DNA of 64,000 nt from Aplectana chamaeleonis (lineage: Eukaryota; Nematoda; Chromadorea; Rhabditida; Cosmocercidae), in the NCBI GenBank assembly GCA_029168955.1, contig JAPDOI010000009.1, positions 496,001 to 560,000 on the forward strand. Direction: 5' to 3'. Of the stretch, positions 34,615-45,120 are shown one piece after another. How positions within the stretch are numbered: position 1 is the stretch's first letter; each line of letters opens with the position of its first letter. A program made the position numbers and the translations under genes. The notes beneath the pieces are model-generated. The model did not search any database. It was not told the DNA's origin and saw nothing but the letters and a program-made list of their open reading frames with translations.

Positions 34615-35388
34615 TCGAGGCATCTAGCAGATTCTTAGTATGGGATTATGGAGCACTGTACTCCCCCTAGACCATATTAGAATTGCATCCCAAAACTCCA
34701 TGTGATGCTGACAGACCTCCCTTGTAAGTTAAACGCCTTGAAGAACCCGATTTTGAAGTCAATAGTCGTTTGATTGTTGTGTCTCAACTAAATAATCTTT
34801 CGAAAGGCTCAATGCACTTTTACAAGGAAGTGTCTAGACCGGTTTGTCAGAATTGCTCACACAGCCAAGTTTTTTCTAACCTATGTAGTACCTTTCGGGT
34901 GCACATGGCAACACCATTTTAGCTGCCCGTATATTTTTTTCTGTTGAATAAAATTCAGAGTTTTTTGTCCAGCCTTCTACCACATGAAACAATTTGGGCT
35001 GCTGAACACGAACAGAGTACCATCTTGAAGAACTTTAGAAGATTACGGTAGGTTAGTTTAGATAATTAATATTTCATTTACAGAGCTCGTTACTTTTCGG
35101 CTCATAACTTCTTTCACATTACTGCTCGGGGAGACGAAATCGGACTTCTACAAGTACTCGAAAGGCGACGGATTAGAAAAACATAGCTGCATGGGTAATT
35201 CTGACGAATAGATTCGGTGACTCCTTTTTTTGACATGTGTTTTGAGGCTCTGATTTAGTTGGAAAGTATATTTGTTGCGTTTGAAGAGCGCCTTTCTGCT
35301 CCCCAGATCTGATTTCCTCCGTATAATATAAAGTGAAGAAAAATTGTGAGGTTGCACCAATTAGAACAGTTTCCGGGGGAAACTAGGC
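34615..35388. other. no gene seen
   Basis: AT-rich, with a 70-codon unrecognised minus frame at 35,148-35,360. Confidence 0.4.
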
Positions 35389-35628
35389 CTAAGGTGTCAA
35401 GCGCCTATAGCGGTGGAGAAAAAGACCGCCAATGGGCCGCACCAAGGTTTGTGGGCAGCTTGTGTCTACACCCCCGACAGGGCCGAAAACTGCCGCCCTG
35501 ACTCGTTTGACGCTTCCGTTTTTTTGACACGGCAGTCCCCAGGAAACAGCATCGGAACACAATAGTGGACATTCGCTCCTCACGTTTTCCGTCCGCTTTT
35601 CTGTATTTTTATACTGCATAAGATTCAC
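35389..35628 (-). CDS. possible coding fragment, unknown
   Basis: A 79-codon minus frame ends in a compact Gly/Pro/Arg-rich segment (AAVFGPVGGVDTSCPQ and IGGLFLHRYRRL) that looks protein-like and is followed by a stop. I do not recognise a domain. It may be part of a repeated low-information frame common in this genome, or an exon. No splice site sets its edges. Confidence 0.25.
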   Translation of the reverse strand: MNLMQYKNTEKRTENVRSECPLLCSDAVSWGLPCQKNGSVKRVRAAVFGPVGGVDTSCPQTLVRPIGGLFLHRYRRLTP

Positions 35629-35657
35629 TTATTAAGTTGAACCGTCTTCATTCTTAG

Positions 35658-35857
35658 CATTGGTTTCGCCACAATCGCTATTGTTCTACCCCTAATTTTC
35701 TCATCGGAGCGAAATCTTGTTGCAGCAGGCATTGTGAAAATAGTGTTGTTGGGACTGCGTGATCTGGGCGCGGTCTACCTGTCTTCTAGCACGGTTATTT
35801 TCGGGATGCGTGCTGCAAGAGCGGTTGTCTGCGAATGCGGACCTCAATTTCGCTGCG
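35658..35857 (+). CDS. possible membrane-protein exon
   Basis: After the acceptor-like TTCATTCTTAG, one frame is open for 66 codons up to TGCG|GTAAGG, a good donor. The peptide has two hydrophobic stretches (IGFATIAIVLPLIF; GIVKIVLLGLRDLGAVYL) and then a Cys-rich end (VVCECGPQFRCG). Length and phase suit an internal exon of about 200 bp. No partner exon is found, the minus strand is open too, and T-rich DNA favours hydrophobic translations, so this remains tentative. Confidence 0.25.
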
Positions 35858-36769
35858 GTAAGGACCGTATCCATGTATAATGTTAGCAAAGAAAAATGCT
35901 TTCTGCAACCATCTCCTAACCGGAATTTGGACTTAACGTCCGATGAAAATTTAAACTACATTTAGGCTATTGACAGCAACCGTTAGTTGAATGTTTTGTG
36001 TTATATGTGGAATAAGGGGTGCTATGAAATAGAATGATACTGTGGAGTAGTCTCCTTGGAAATGTTTTAAATCCTTCAACGTATTAGCTTCAAAATTCAA
36101 CGTATATAGTAGAATAAGCCTTCCGGAAGGCTGGTCGATTATATCTCTCCTAGAGCTCTGCTCGTTCCGCATCCGGAAACAAAAGGAAGATGGGAGTACG
36201 TGAAATGAAGCTAGTTCTGTTGACACATGCCCAATTTGAAAACTTTGAGAAAGTAAGAGTTGAAACTAGTCTTCCCGAAAAGAACCACTCAAACTTTTCA
36301 TGGCACTACTAGAGCAAGGAGGCTACTACTCTCGCGCATTTTAGATGGAGCTTGCCGAGGTATTGAGGTCAACAACAGCAGAAAAGCGCTTGTAAACAAG
36401 CGATTCGGCCATTAAGTTTGGTCAACACAAACGCTATTTGATGCTCACTCGAAGAAATTGGCGGGTTGAGCTTTCAGAGTATCCTTCAACTGACCTTACA
36501 AACGTTGTGGAATTTTTTTACTCTGTAGGCTTGTGTATGCAGTCATCTGAGAGTTTATTCCTGAAAGCATTTTGAAAAAGAAAGAAAACGTGTCTTTATT
36601 ACGCTTGCCTATTCTGAAACTGCATAGGGAATAACTCATGTCCCTCTTCCGTGCATCCTCTTTACATGATTGTCCATGACAATTTCTAGTTCTCACCAAA
36701 TATGGTCTCCCAATAATGTATTCATGTGTGTGGAGTTTTGATCCTTGAGCTCGCTTAGTGACACGGAAT
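35858..36769. other. no gene seen
   Basis: Short frames only (91 codons minus at 35,951-36,226; 67 codons minus at 36,496-36,699), unrecognised. Confidence 0.4.
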
Positions 36770-37066
36770 CAGAGATGAGCGAAACGAGAATATGATTGTT
36801 TAAAAATCGGGTTTAGGGTTTTGACACGTGATGTTTTTCTCATGCATAGAAATCGTGTGCGCAACACCCAAAATGCCCGGACACGTTTTTAGTTCCGCGA
36901 AACACGAAAAAGTTAGAAATTACTCGTTAGATGCTTCTGTGTCAGAAGACCCTATGTCTGCGCGTTCTGAAGCACTTTGCAATTTTTGAAAAGCGGAACT
37001 CGGAAGGACAGAATCGCACGAAACTGCGGCTATCCGAACGCGAAACTCGGTATCCCGCTCAACCTA
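36770..37066. mobile_element. hAT-like MITE relative
   Basis: It starts CAGAGATGAGCGAAACG and ends TCCCGCTCAACCTAG, an imperfect inverted pair like those at 8,171 and 21,122. The interior again has CGCGAAACACG-type words. Flanks CACGGAAT and CAGAGGAT agree at only five of eight positions. Confidence 0.55.
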
Positions 37067-37192
37067 GCAGAGGATGGTCTTCTGTACAGAAATTAAATCC
37101 CTCATAACCAATCGCCAACGAAATACACCTGATTTGATCAAGGCAGGAAATACAATGAATTACCAAACATTTCTAGAGGTACAATCCAGCCT

Positions 37193-37684
37193 GTCGCGAA
37201 AACACGATGCTATAGATCCTTAAAGGGGGAATAGACGCGGTCGGTCCCGCAACGAAAGCCGGAGGCATGGTAGAGACGCCGTCGGACTGGTTTGGGCGGT
37301 GCAGTTTGAGTCATCAGTCTTCGCCCCTGCCGTGATCAAGCGTGGTCTTCTTTCCTGCAGCTCCGTGCTGCTCTTTCTGCTCACCGTTGCTGTGCTTCGT
37401 TTCGGAGCCTCTGGCCTTTAGAACACTACTATTTCACCTCTAGTACAGTTGGCTCACGATCACGAAGAGCATCCCATTGAAGAGGTCAATGGCCATGGCC
37501 CGTCTTATTGATCGTGATGTCTAGTTCAACGGTGCTTTTCTCTTTTTTTGTAATATTGCTCCTCGTTTGTATTCTTTCTTGTTGCCCTCCAATATCTCTT
37601 GATATTTCTCTTGTAGAATAAACGAGTAGATTTCACCTTGTGTTCTGTTGTGTGTGCAAGAGGGTCGTATATATTTCGCAATAC
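37193..37684 (+). mobile_element. possible solo LTR
   Basis: The block starts TGTCGCGAAAACACG and can be ended at TTTCGCAATA, an imperfect short inverted pair of the TG...CA kind. It contains an AATAAA at about 37,617 followed by a T/G-rich tract, as in an LTR with a polyadenylation signal. No second LTR, primer-binding site or target duplication is visible, so the call rests on general look. Confidence 0.25.
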
Positions 37685-37799
37685 CTATAATACAGTCGGG
37701 AGATGTGTTGATTAGTCCAGGGAATTCTAAGTTGATGGCACCGGGTTGTCAATGCCGGCTAGGTGGTATTAGCGTGGTTTAGCCCTTGATACAATATAC

Positions 37800-37920
37800 A
37801 GGTTGCCAAGGTGGTTAGTGCAATCGGTTGTGTCATCGGTAGGGAGTCTGTCGGCGGAACTCCCCGGGACTGACGTCTGGTGTCGGGTCAGGGAGAGAAG
37901 GCCACCGATTCGCAACACAG
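37800..37920 (+). repeat. possible tRNA-derived (SINE-like) sequence
   Basis: TGGTTAGTGCAATCGGT resembles a tRNA D-arm and pol III A box. A B-box-like GATTCGCAAC lies about 95 bp downstream, farther than in a true tRNA. It does not fold as a cloverleaf by eye. Confidence 0.2.
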
Positions 37921-39829
37921 CCCTTGTTTGCGGATCGGAACGCTGCTGGCTGCGCTCAGCATAGATTTTAGCGACCTCTTTTGATAACTCATCCCAAAAT
38001 CAATCCTTTGCAGTATCCGAGTTCGAAAGTGTTGTTCCGATATATAGCACTGTTCGTAAGTTTTGGTCAGAATGTAGCGACGCTCCCGCGCCTTTCAAGT
38101 TCCTCTTTTTTAATAACTTGCAAATTCAAATTTTTCTGAAAACAGATTTAGATTTCTAGTTTGGAGAGCTATTAAACGCTACAATCCTAGCAGTCATGCT
38201 AACTCTGAGTAGTCCATCTCATCAAGATCCAAGATTACTTTTCAGATCGGGGAAACATCGAATTCGAAGGAATTTATTAAAAAAGGCGCTATAAACCCGA
38301 GAAAGCTCCGCCGCATGCGTTCCGACCAAAACCTTCGAGCGATATTGTATTCTGGGGTGACCGCGAACCATATGGCTGCGGACCACTCATCAGCCTGCGC
38401 GGCCTCGTATGCACCACGCAGGCTGTGACGATCGATTGGCGCACAACTGGTCCGCAGCCTTAAGTTCCGCCGTCGATTGTCGGAGAACTCGGTCCCGCCA
38501 GGCCACGGTGGTGTCACAACCCGATGTCTCATCCTGCCCGAATACTAAAGCAACCCGAGTATTCCTTCCTTTTCGAAATCTAAAAAGTGAATGCCTTTGC
38601 GGCTCAATATTCCACACGAATTCAGACTCCAAAATGAGCTTATCAAGCAGATACTGGAACGCCTTTCGAGATAATCTGTTTTTTAAATTTCTTTGAGATT
38701 CTGTTTTTTTTTATTCCGAAAATCGACGCGAGATTTCCACCCACTTCCTGGCCCTTTTCACCGTAATTCCGTCCTCACTGTTCTTTCAGAAACCCAAAGC
38801 CTACCTTTCGAGAGGTCAATATTCAATTGGAATTGTTGTTTTGAGCGTTTGTTCCAAAACTCTCCTTGTAGGAGGAACATTGAAATATTCCGAATTGAAT
38901 TTGAAAAAATTATATCCTAGGCTTCCCTGTGATTGTAAGTGCACGAGAAATTTCTTTGCTTCCAATCCCCCTGAGAATGTCTTTATGCTAGCAGACATTC
39001 CCCAATTTCCGCGAGAGTTCTTTGTGCACTAGTGACGAATGAGTCTGATTATAATTTATTTTTCTCTCGCCACCATATTCTACTCTTAATGAACCTAGGC
39101 CTTTAAACAAAGCTTTGAAAATTGAGTGCACTGCTCAAGTGCAGATATGTGAGCCGAACAATGTCATCTCCAGCTGATGGGCCCGAAAAGTTTTCAAATT
39201 TGTATTCTGGCCCTTATTGCATACGCATTCTCCTCATACCGCTCCCTCAAAATTTTCGGGGTCTTGCGAATATGAACGTAATTTGAGTTGGCAGCTGAAT
39301 TGGACAGACTTTCGTCAGTAGAGGCATAAATTATCTGAAAGCTAAAGGTTCGCGATGACATTCAAAAATGTTGTAAATTCTGGTGGAATCTTGGTTTTTC
39401 TTTTTTTCTGGAATTTTACAGTTTATTAACTAGTTGGGTTGACAAAGTTTTCAAACGAGTTACAGAGGTTGAAAGCACCATACTCATAGGAAATATGTAG
39501 TACCTTGTTTTCTCAAGGGTTTTATCCGGGTAAACCTTCGAAGTATAGAAATACAGGGTAAAATCCGCAAAAAAGTCAATTTTTGAAAGAAAAACGAAAC
39601 TTCCGAGAAAGCGTTCAAATTTCCGCCCGCGCCTTTTTTGCGCTTTCGGTAAGTAGAATTTAAAATGTCAGGAATGGCTCAGTGCCTGAGACTCCACTCT
39701 GTTTAGGTGAGTGGGATTCTTTTGTCTTCCTTATATGTACCAATTTTATGCTTAAAAGAAAAAAGCCTGTAATGCGTATGTGCGGATTAAAGGATTATTC
39801 TAGAGAGTACTCAGCGCTGTAACGTTTGC
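37921..39829. other. no gene; family C and M6-like fragments
   Basis: At 38,270-38,345 a family C remnant occurs. At about 38,705-38,800 sequence matching the interior of M1/M6 is present in reverse, including CCACCCACTTCCTGGCC. Otherwise the stretch is unremarkable. Confidence 0.4.
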
Positions 39830-39905
39830 TTATGTGACAGCGCATCTTTTCCTTGTGCTACATGTCCAACAGATGAACTCCGCCCGTTTAGAACGCAACT
39901 GTTTC
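39830..39905 (-). repeat. dispersed repeat family A, copy 4
   Basis: In reverse orientation it reads GGACATGTAGCACAAGGAAA followed by AGATGCGCTGTC, matching the core of the other copies. The frame through it reads HVAQGKDA, echoing the frame of copy 1. Confidence 0.5.
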
Positions 39906-40369
39906 TCAAGACAATAATATTATAAACGAACAGTGAGTGCTGTCTAAAGTTCTGGGGGCTACCTAGACATGATCCGAACATTGCTTGGTTCAGAATCTGC
40001 CTCATTTCAATCGTCTGTCTTCAAACAACATCAAATAAAAAAACAAGGACGGGGGTTGAAATTTTTTTCAGAACCGACCACGATTTCTGACTGTTTCTGA
40101 AATGCTCAGGTGGATAAGGCTTAGAGCCTTTCTAGAAAGAAGGGAGTCGAGGCAAAGTTGAGTGCTTCTCACGAATCTGAAGTCTATTTCTCAATTCCGC
40201 ATAGGTACTTTTAGTTTCCTTTCAAACAGGTACTCATTCCTCAAGTCATGGTAGAGCAACTTTGATGCAAATTCAGTGTTCTGATGAACTTTATCTATGA
40301 GCAGAAAGCCCTTGCTGATGAGAGAAGTTCATCTGAACACCAAATCTTCATTGGAATTCCTTCAGCATG

Positions 40370-40490
40370 ACCACAGGAAGTGGTATCTGCCTGAAACAAA
40401 TCCTTTGCCATGATCGTCCTAATATGCAGCACTCGAGCTTCTTCGGATGGGGAAGAAGGGTGTGCATCGAATCAGAGACGACGGCAAACA
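40370..40490 (+). repeat. dispersed repeat family D, copy 2
   Basis: GCCATGATCGTCC and GCACTCGAGCTTCTTCGG align with 12,240-12,370. Confidence 0.6.
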
Positions 40491-40662
40491 CGTCTTCATT
40501 TCTGTCGACTGCCTCTCCAGACCATTCTCTTTGTATCAAAATTCAAAATATTGATTGGAATTGCACTGGTCGTCGGCCCCGAGTAAGGGGTATGGTATAC
40601 TTTTGCGGCTCACGGTCGTGTCGCTCTGCACAGCTACAGCGACCGCCTCCCGTCCTTCAAAT

Positions 40663-40702
40663 CTGTCGCTGTCGCAGTGCACTGCACAGCGACAGCGACA
40701 GT
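40663..40702. repeat. long hairpin CTGTCGCTGTCG
   Basis: CTGTCGCTGTCG pairs with CGACAGCGACAG around the palindrome GCAGTGCACTGC. The stem is perfect except for a 3-bp insertion. Further CAGCGAC words surround it. Confidence 0.8.
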
Positions 40703-40718
40703 GGTAGGGACAGGCTTT

Positions 40719-40993
40719 AGGGGTCTGCAGAGTTGCAATGACCGGCGACTGGTCGCCGAGCGTCAGCCTTGACTTGGCGACAAAAATGTTTCCGAACATG
40801 ATCGTCGCCGCGTCGGTTGCCGCTCGCTGGCAGTAACGCACGGCCGTCGCGGGGTTAAACCACTCTGCGGTGCCCCCTCGTCGCCCCTCACGCCGCGTCG
40901 GTCGCCCTCGTCGCCGAATGTAGTCGATATTGCATTACCCAGCTCTGTTAGTCGCCGCGAGCAACGCCACAACTTCAGCTCTGCCGACCCCTT
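40719..40993. mobile_element. GGGGTCTGCAGAG MITE, copy A
   Basis: It starts AGGGGTCTGCAGAGTTGCA and ends AGCTCTGCCGACCCCTT. It aligns with copy B at 50,807-51,082 along its length, e.g. GCCGAGCGTCAGCCTTGAC and GCGGTGCCCCCTCGTCGCCC. GC-rich with many GTCGC words. No coding capacity. Confidence 0.85.
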
Positions 40994-42107
40994 ATGGCAC
41001 AGTTGCAGTATGTCAGCCCTCCGCGACACGTCGCTGCGACCCACACGCGACATCTGTTCCTACGACGGCCGTTGCCGTTGCTCCGATGCGGGTCCCGCCA
41101 CGATTTGTGTTAGATTGCATGCCTGTCGCTCATTACAGCGACAAAGTGTACCATAGACCTAAGAAACGACTCGACGAGTACAACAAACCATTTGTGCAGC
41201 CGCATCTTTGGTCTTCCGGGCTTTGCTCCGCTCCCTTAATAGTCAGAATACTACTAATGCTTATCGGCTGCTTTCGACGAACGGCAGAGTTGCCCACCGA
41301 TTCTCGATTTGGTCATCCCAACTCGATTCACTACATTTGATGAGACTTGCTATATGTATGTAGTTGTGCTCGCGAGCATTTTGAGCTCTAGCGAGGGACG
41401 ATGACTGTGTCTGCCGGGTCGTCGAATCGGCAAGTAAATGCTGTTTAGCACATCCCAAATAGGTAAACAATCAAGTTTTCCGGATTAGGCTGCCGCAGTG
41501 CTTATTCGAAAGTGGATCGAGAAGTTAAAGTGTAGGCCGAGTCTCAGGTCGATTGGCTCCGTTCGAGCCGAGAACGGGACGTCGGTGGTCTGAGGTCGTT
41601 TTTTCAAAGCTTAAATCACCGGGGTGGCGCTAGGCGGGAAATGCCTCCAGACAGGTTGTTTCTGTTTTGAAAGAGTCTTTATTAAGCGTTGCTGTGAACC
41701 CAGAGATTTCGCGGCCGAGCGAAGGGCAATGAGCGTGTCTGCAGGGGCGAGGAGACGGGTAAAAACATTAATTTTCACTTCGTCACCTTCTTGAATTGGT
41801 CTCACATACTAGTATATAACTCGTCCTTGATCTTTACGGTTGATACAAAGTCAAATATTTACACCAATTCGATATCTAGCTTGAGTTTTTGTTCACTCGA
41901 TTGATTCTGTTAATCCTATATGCCTTGTTCGCCGGGTAAGACATGTGCGAGCTCAAAACAAGGAGCTCTCGATGCTAATTTTTATTGTGTCGCTAGCAAC
42001 CCAAACGGACTTTTCTGAACGGAGTTATGACAAAGCAGCGCTTTGCGACGCAAAAAAAGCGTGGAAGACGCCGTCTTTCCCAAAATCGCGGGCGGTATTG
42101 TATGTAT
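40994..42107. other. no gene seen
   Basis: A 64-codon minus frame at 41,611-41,805 (with FTRLLAPADTLIALRSAAKS) looks protein-like but is unrecognised; a retroelement gag fragment is one possibility. Confidence 0.35.
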
Positions 42108-42342
42108 AGTTGACCGCAATGTTAAAAGGACATGGTGCGGTTGCGGACTCGCACTAAAACTACGGTAGAATCTGGCACTTTGCCAGATTTCGTCATCGAT
42201 CGGCGCCAACCGTCGTCTCTCTGCTCACGAGAATACCAGCTGTGGCGCCGATCGATGACGAAATCTGGCAAAGTGCCAGATTCTACCGTAGTTATAGTGC
42301 AATACGCAACCGCACCATGTCCTTTTAACATTGCGGTCAACT
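42108..42342. mobile_element. near-perfect 235-bp palindrome
   Basis: The left arm (42,108-42,208) starts AGTTGACCGCAATGTTAAAA and the right arm (42,243-42,342) ends TTTTAACATTGCGGTCAACT. Only a few differences occur over about 100 bp and the loop is 34 bp. The high identity suggests a recent insertion. The 82- and 89-codon frames are mirror artefacts. Confidence 0.9.
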
Positions 42343-42893
42343 GTAGAAGAGGCGGAGACCGTGAGGTATTTAGTATGTAAGTTACGAGCACCTACACCTA
42401 CACTCTTAACATTTGAGTTAGAGAACCCGTACGAGGAAGATAGGGATTTTCACCCATTTCTGAAAGGACTTCTATACTTTTGAAACGTCCTGTTTTGTGA
42501 TCTAAGTCCGAAAATTACGCACCTTTTCACTCCGACAACTGAAATGTTGTGCACCAGGGTCCTCAAGTTTGGCGGTTTCAGTGGTAGTCACACATTCCGT
42601 TGCAGGTTTGAACCAGGCCGAATAGCGGCATATTTTGGTGTGCGTCGATACTTTTGGAGCGTACTGTATGTGCTGAATTCTCTCCCTTGCTCTATATTAA
42701 TGAGAAGTGGATAGAACAATGCATGACGCTACGCAAGCATCCGTTATATGCAGCAATTGGAAAACTCCATTGAACTTTCAGAATCTAATTTTCCGTAACG
42801 ATGGCTGTGCGAAGTTTTAGACCTCCCACTGTGAGACTTTTGTCGTCTTGTCTACTTCTCTTTTCCCAAGAACGAACGCTTTTGTCAACAATT
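42343..42893. other. no gene seen
   Basis: Short frames only. Confidence 0.4.
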
Positions 42894-42957
42894 AGCTGAA
42901 AGACATGGTCTCTGGTTCGAAGTGCTCACATTCTCAGAGATGATGGGTGTCTTCTTA
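42894..42957 (+). ncRNA. possible miR-71-like hairpin
   Basis: TGAAAGACATGG at 42,897-42,908 equals the first 12 nt of the conserved miR-71; the rest (TCTCTGG) differs. An imperfect hairpin can be drawn: CTCTG pairs with CAGAG, and GAAAGAC with GTCTTC allowing one bulge, with a loop of about 20 nt. True nematode miR-71 is conserved over its whole mature length, so this is at most a paralogue or remnant. Confidence 0.15.
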
Positions 42958-43419
42958 TTTTTCCCCTGTCATTGAGCTGATACAGCGGTCAACATTCTTC
43001 TTTCCTGGAGTTGTTGCTCTTGTTTGAGCAGTTTATATTTTCACAGAGTGTCGTAGAGTTACATACGTACGAAGGGAGAAATTTCAGAGTAATTTCTCTC
43101 TGTAACCCCTCTTTTCTTCTCTTCTCTATCGCCATATTGGGGACAGCGAGGGTAATAGGCTTTTTTTTGTTCTGAATTCCCGGTAATGAAAATTTGTGTT
43201 CTTACCCAAACGACTTTGTGAATTAATTTGGTGGCTAGCTATTTTTAGATCAAATATCAGTATTTGTATAGGGCTGGTTTTCATTTTTATGTGAGTGTAG
43301 GTAGTGTTACATCTCCGTTTACATATCGTAGATGAATGACCAAAAGTTTCTGAGACATTTAGACCCAGGGAAGTCAGTAGGCAATTTTCGAGGTATAGAA
43401 ACTAAGCAAGGAATATTTT
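42958..43419. other. no gene seen
   Basis: AT-rich, unremarkable sequence upstream of the reverse-transcriptase remnant. Confidence 0.4.
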
Positions 43420-44575
43420 CAACCCGCTTTCAAACATACAAGTTCGTGCACAAGTTTCCGTTGTGGGAAAATTTGTTCAGTGCGTACACCTGTCGGATTT
43501 ACGTCAGTTTCAACAGGAGTAAGATAAGGAGCTATAGCAGAATCTTTTAAAATCAATTTTGCCGTTGATGACATCATGCGTAGAGTTGCGGACCAGTTTC
43601 CTGCGAACGTGGTCTTATCACAATCAGGACGCTCACTTGTCGTCCTGGCGTACGCCAACAACATCTTACTATTCGCTGAAAACAACGCAAAGCTCGTGAA
43701 GGACTGTGAACCTCTTTTTGAAGTATGCCGCAGCTTATGGACTTCGTCTTCGTCCCGACAAATGCAAGAAATGTGGGTCTCCCAAAGGTCTTCAACGGGA
43801 GCGTGTACATGGACGACGTATTGGACTTGTGAATGATCTCTCTTATTCGGGCTGTTTTTTTTTTGAAAAACGATCGTAGTTATGCTGCGGATATGCAATA
43901 ACAATGTGCAAAAGCTACATCTGGATTCAATTCTCCAACCATGTGTTTGTAGTCTACGACCATCGCAAGCAAGTCAAGTTGCGCGCCTATCTATCCGTTA
44001 TCCGTCCTACCATTATGTACGGATCCGAGGCGTGGGCAGCACCAAAGATGCAGATGGAAAGGTTGGATGGCAAGGAGAGGAAGCTGTTTAGATGTTTGCT
44101 TGGATATTTCCAGCCGAGGATGTTCCACAACGAAGATTTACATAATGAAATCGACGTTTTACATCAACGCTTGACACGAGGGAGGTGCCAATATCTCCCA
44201 ACACCATCTCAAGCGACAATGGAAAGTCGTCTTCGTCTGTTCGGGCATATTTTAAGAAGACCGCCAGACCGTCCTGTTCAACACGTTCTGAAGATACTTC
44301 CCAGATCTGTGTGGAAACGGCCGCCTGGACGTAGGCGAAAGTTCTAGACGGATGTGGTGAAGGAGGATTTCAAATCTATCGGCATTGAAGGGCGATTCAG
44401 GCGCGATGTTATACTTCGCAGGAGGTGGAATAGCGACTGAAGATTGGATTGTGTTCAAATTGTGGCCTAGGACCGTGACAAGTAGACACGGCTGACTACC
44501 AGGACGGCACTCCTTGGTGAAGATGTGGAATGATCGCTCAGGCGAAAGCCAACCGATCAAGTCAAAGTAAGGCAT
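43420..44575 (+). pseudogene. decayed non-LTR reverse transcriptase
   Basis: In order, the plus strand encodes: RTPVGFTSVSTGVR (the block before the conserved GVRQG, with a stop where Q is expected); NFAVDDIMRRVADQFP; LAYANNILLFAENNAKL, where the catalytic YADD has become YANN; a frameshift; AYGLRLRPDKCKKCG; then, after further damage, a long C-terminal segment (43,976-44,345) with AYLSVIRPTIMYGSEAWAAP, MERLDGKERKLFRCLLGYF and LFGHILRRPPDRPVQHVLK. The C-terminal connection domain is the best-preserved part. This is a 5'-truncated LINE-type element; clade (RTE-like or CR1-like) cannot be set by eye. Stops, frameshifts and loss of both catalytic Asp show it is dead. The 161-codon minus frame (43,419-43,904) is its shadow. 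Confidence 0.9.
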
Positions 44576-45120
44576 GATGTCGGAGACGTGGGCAGCACCA
44601 AAGACGCAGATGGAAAGGTTGGATGGCACGGAGAGGAAGCGTTTTAGGCGTTTGATTCGATTTTTCTGGCAGCGGATGTGCCACAAAGAAGATCCTTACT
44701 AGGATATCGATGCATTATATCAACGCTTGACATGAGAGAGGTGCCAGCATCTTCCAACGCCTTCTCGAGCGGCAATGGAAAGTCGACTTCGACACTTTTA
44801 GCATATAGTTAGAATCCCGCTAGATCGTCTTGTTCAACATACTAGAAACGCTTCCAAAGCCTGTCTAGAATTAGCCTGAAGTTGGCAAAAAGCTTGGACA
44901 TATGTGGTGAAGGGAATGCGGAATCCTTTCGCTTTGAAAGACAATTCAGGCGCAATGTTTATTTTTTGCTGGAAGTGGAATAGCGAACAATGGATGGCCA
45001 GTGTTCAAACCCTGGAACCGTGACAAATCGGCGGAATGACTACAAGGATGGTTTGCCTCGGCGAATATTATCGGACTGACTGAATCAGGCGCATGCCAGC
45101 CAATCAAGTCAAGCAAGTCA
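44576..45120 (+). pseudogene. second, partial RT C-terminal copy
   Basis: Starting with GAGACGTGGGCAGCACCAAA, this repeats the C-terminal part of the preceding element (compare 44,025 onward): ETWAAPKTQMERLDGTERK, then RRLIRFFWQRMCHKEDPY, with stops and frameshifts throughout. It ends in a tail related to that of the first copy (AGCCAATCAAGTCAAG). The two lie head to tail, so either two truncated insertions or a tandem duplication is possible. Its divergence from the first copy by eye favours two insertions or an old duplication. Confidence 0.85.

Noticed and set aside
37800..37880. True tRNA gene
   Set aside because: The A-box-like word is good but no cloverleaf or correctly spaced B box is present.
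43419..43904. 161-codon minus-strand frame
   Set aside because: It is the antisense shadow of the reverse-transcriptase remnant, whose plus-strand motifs are clear.
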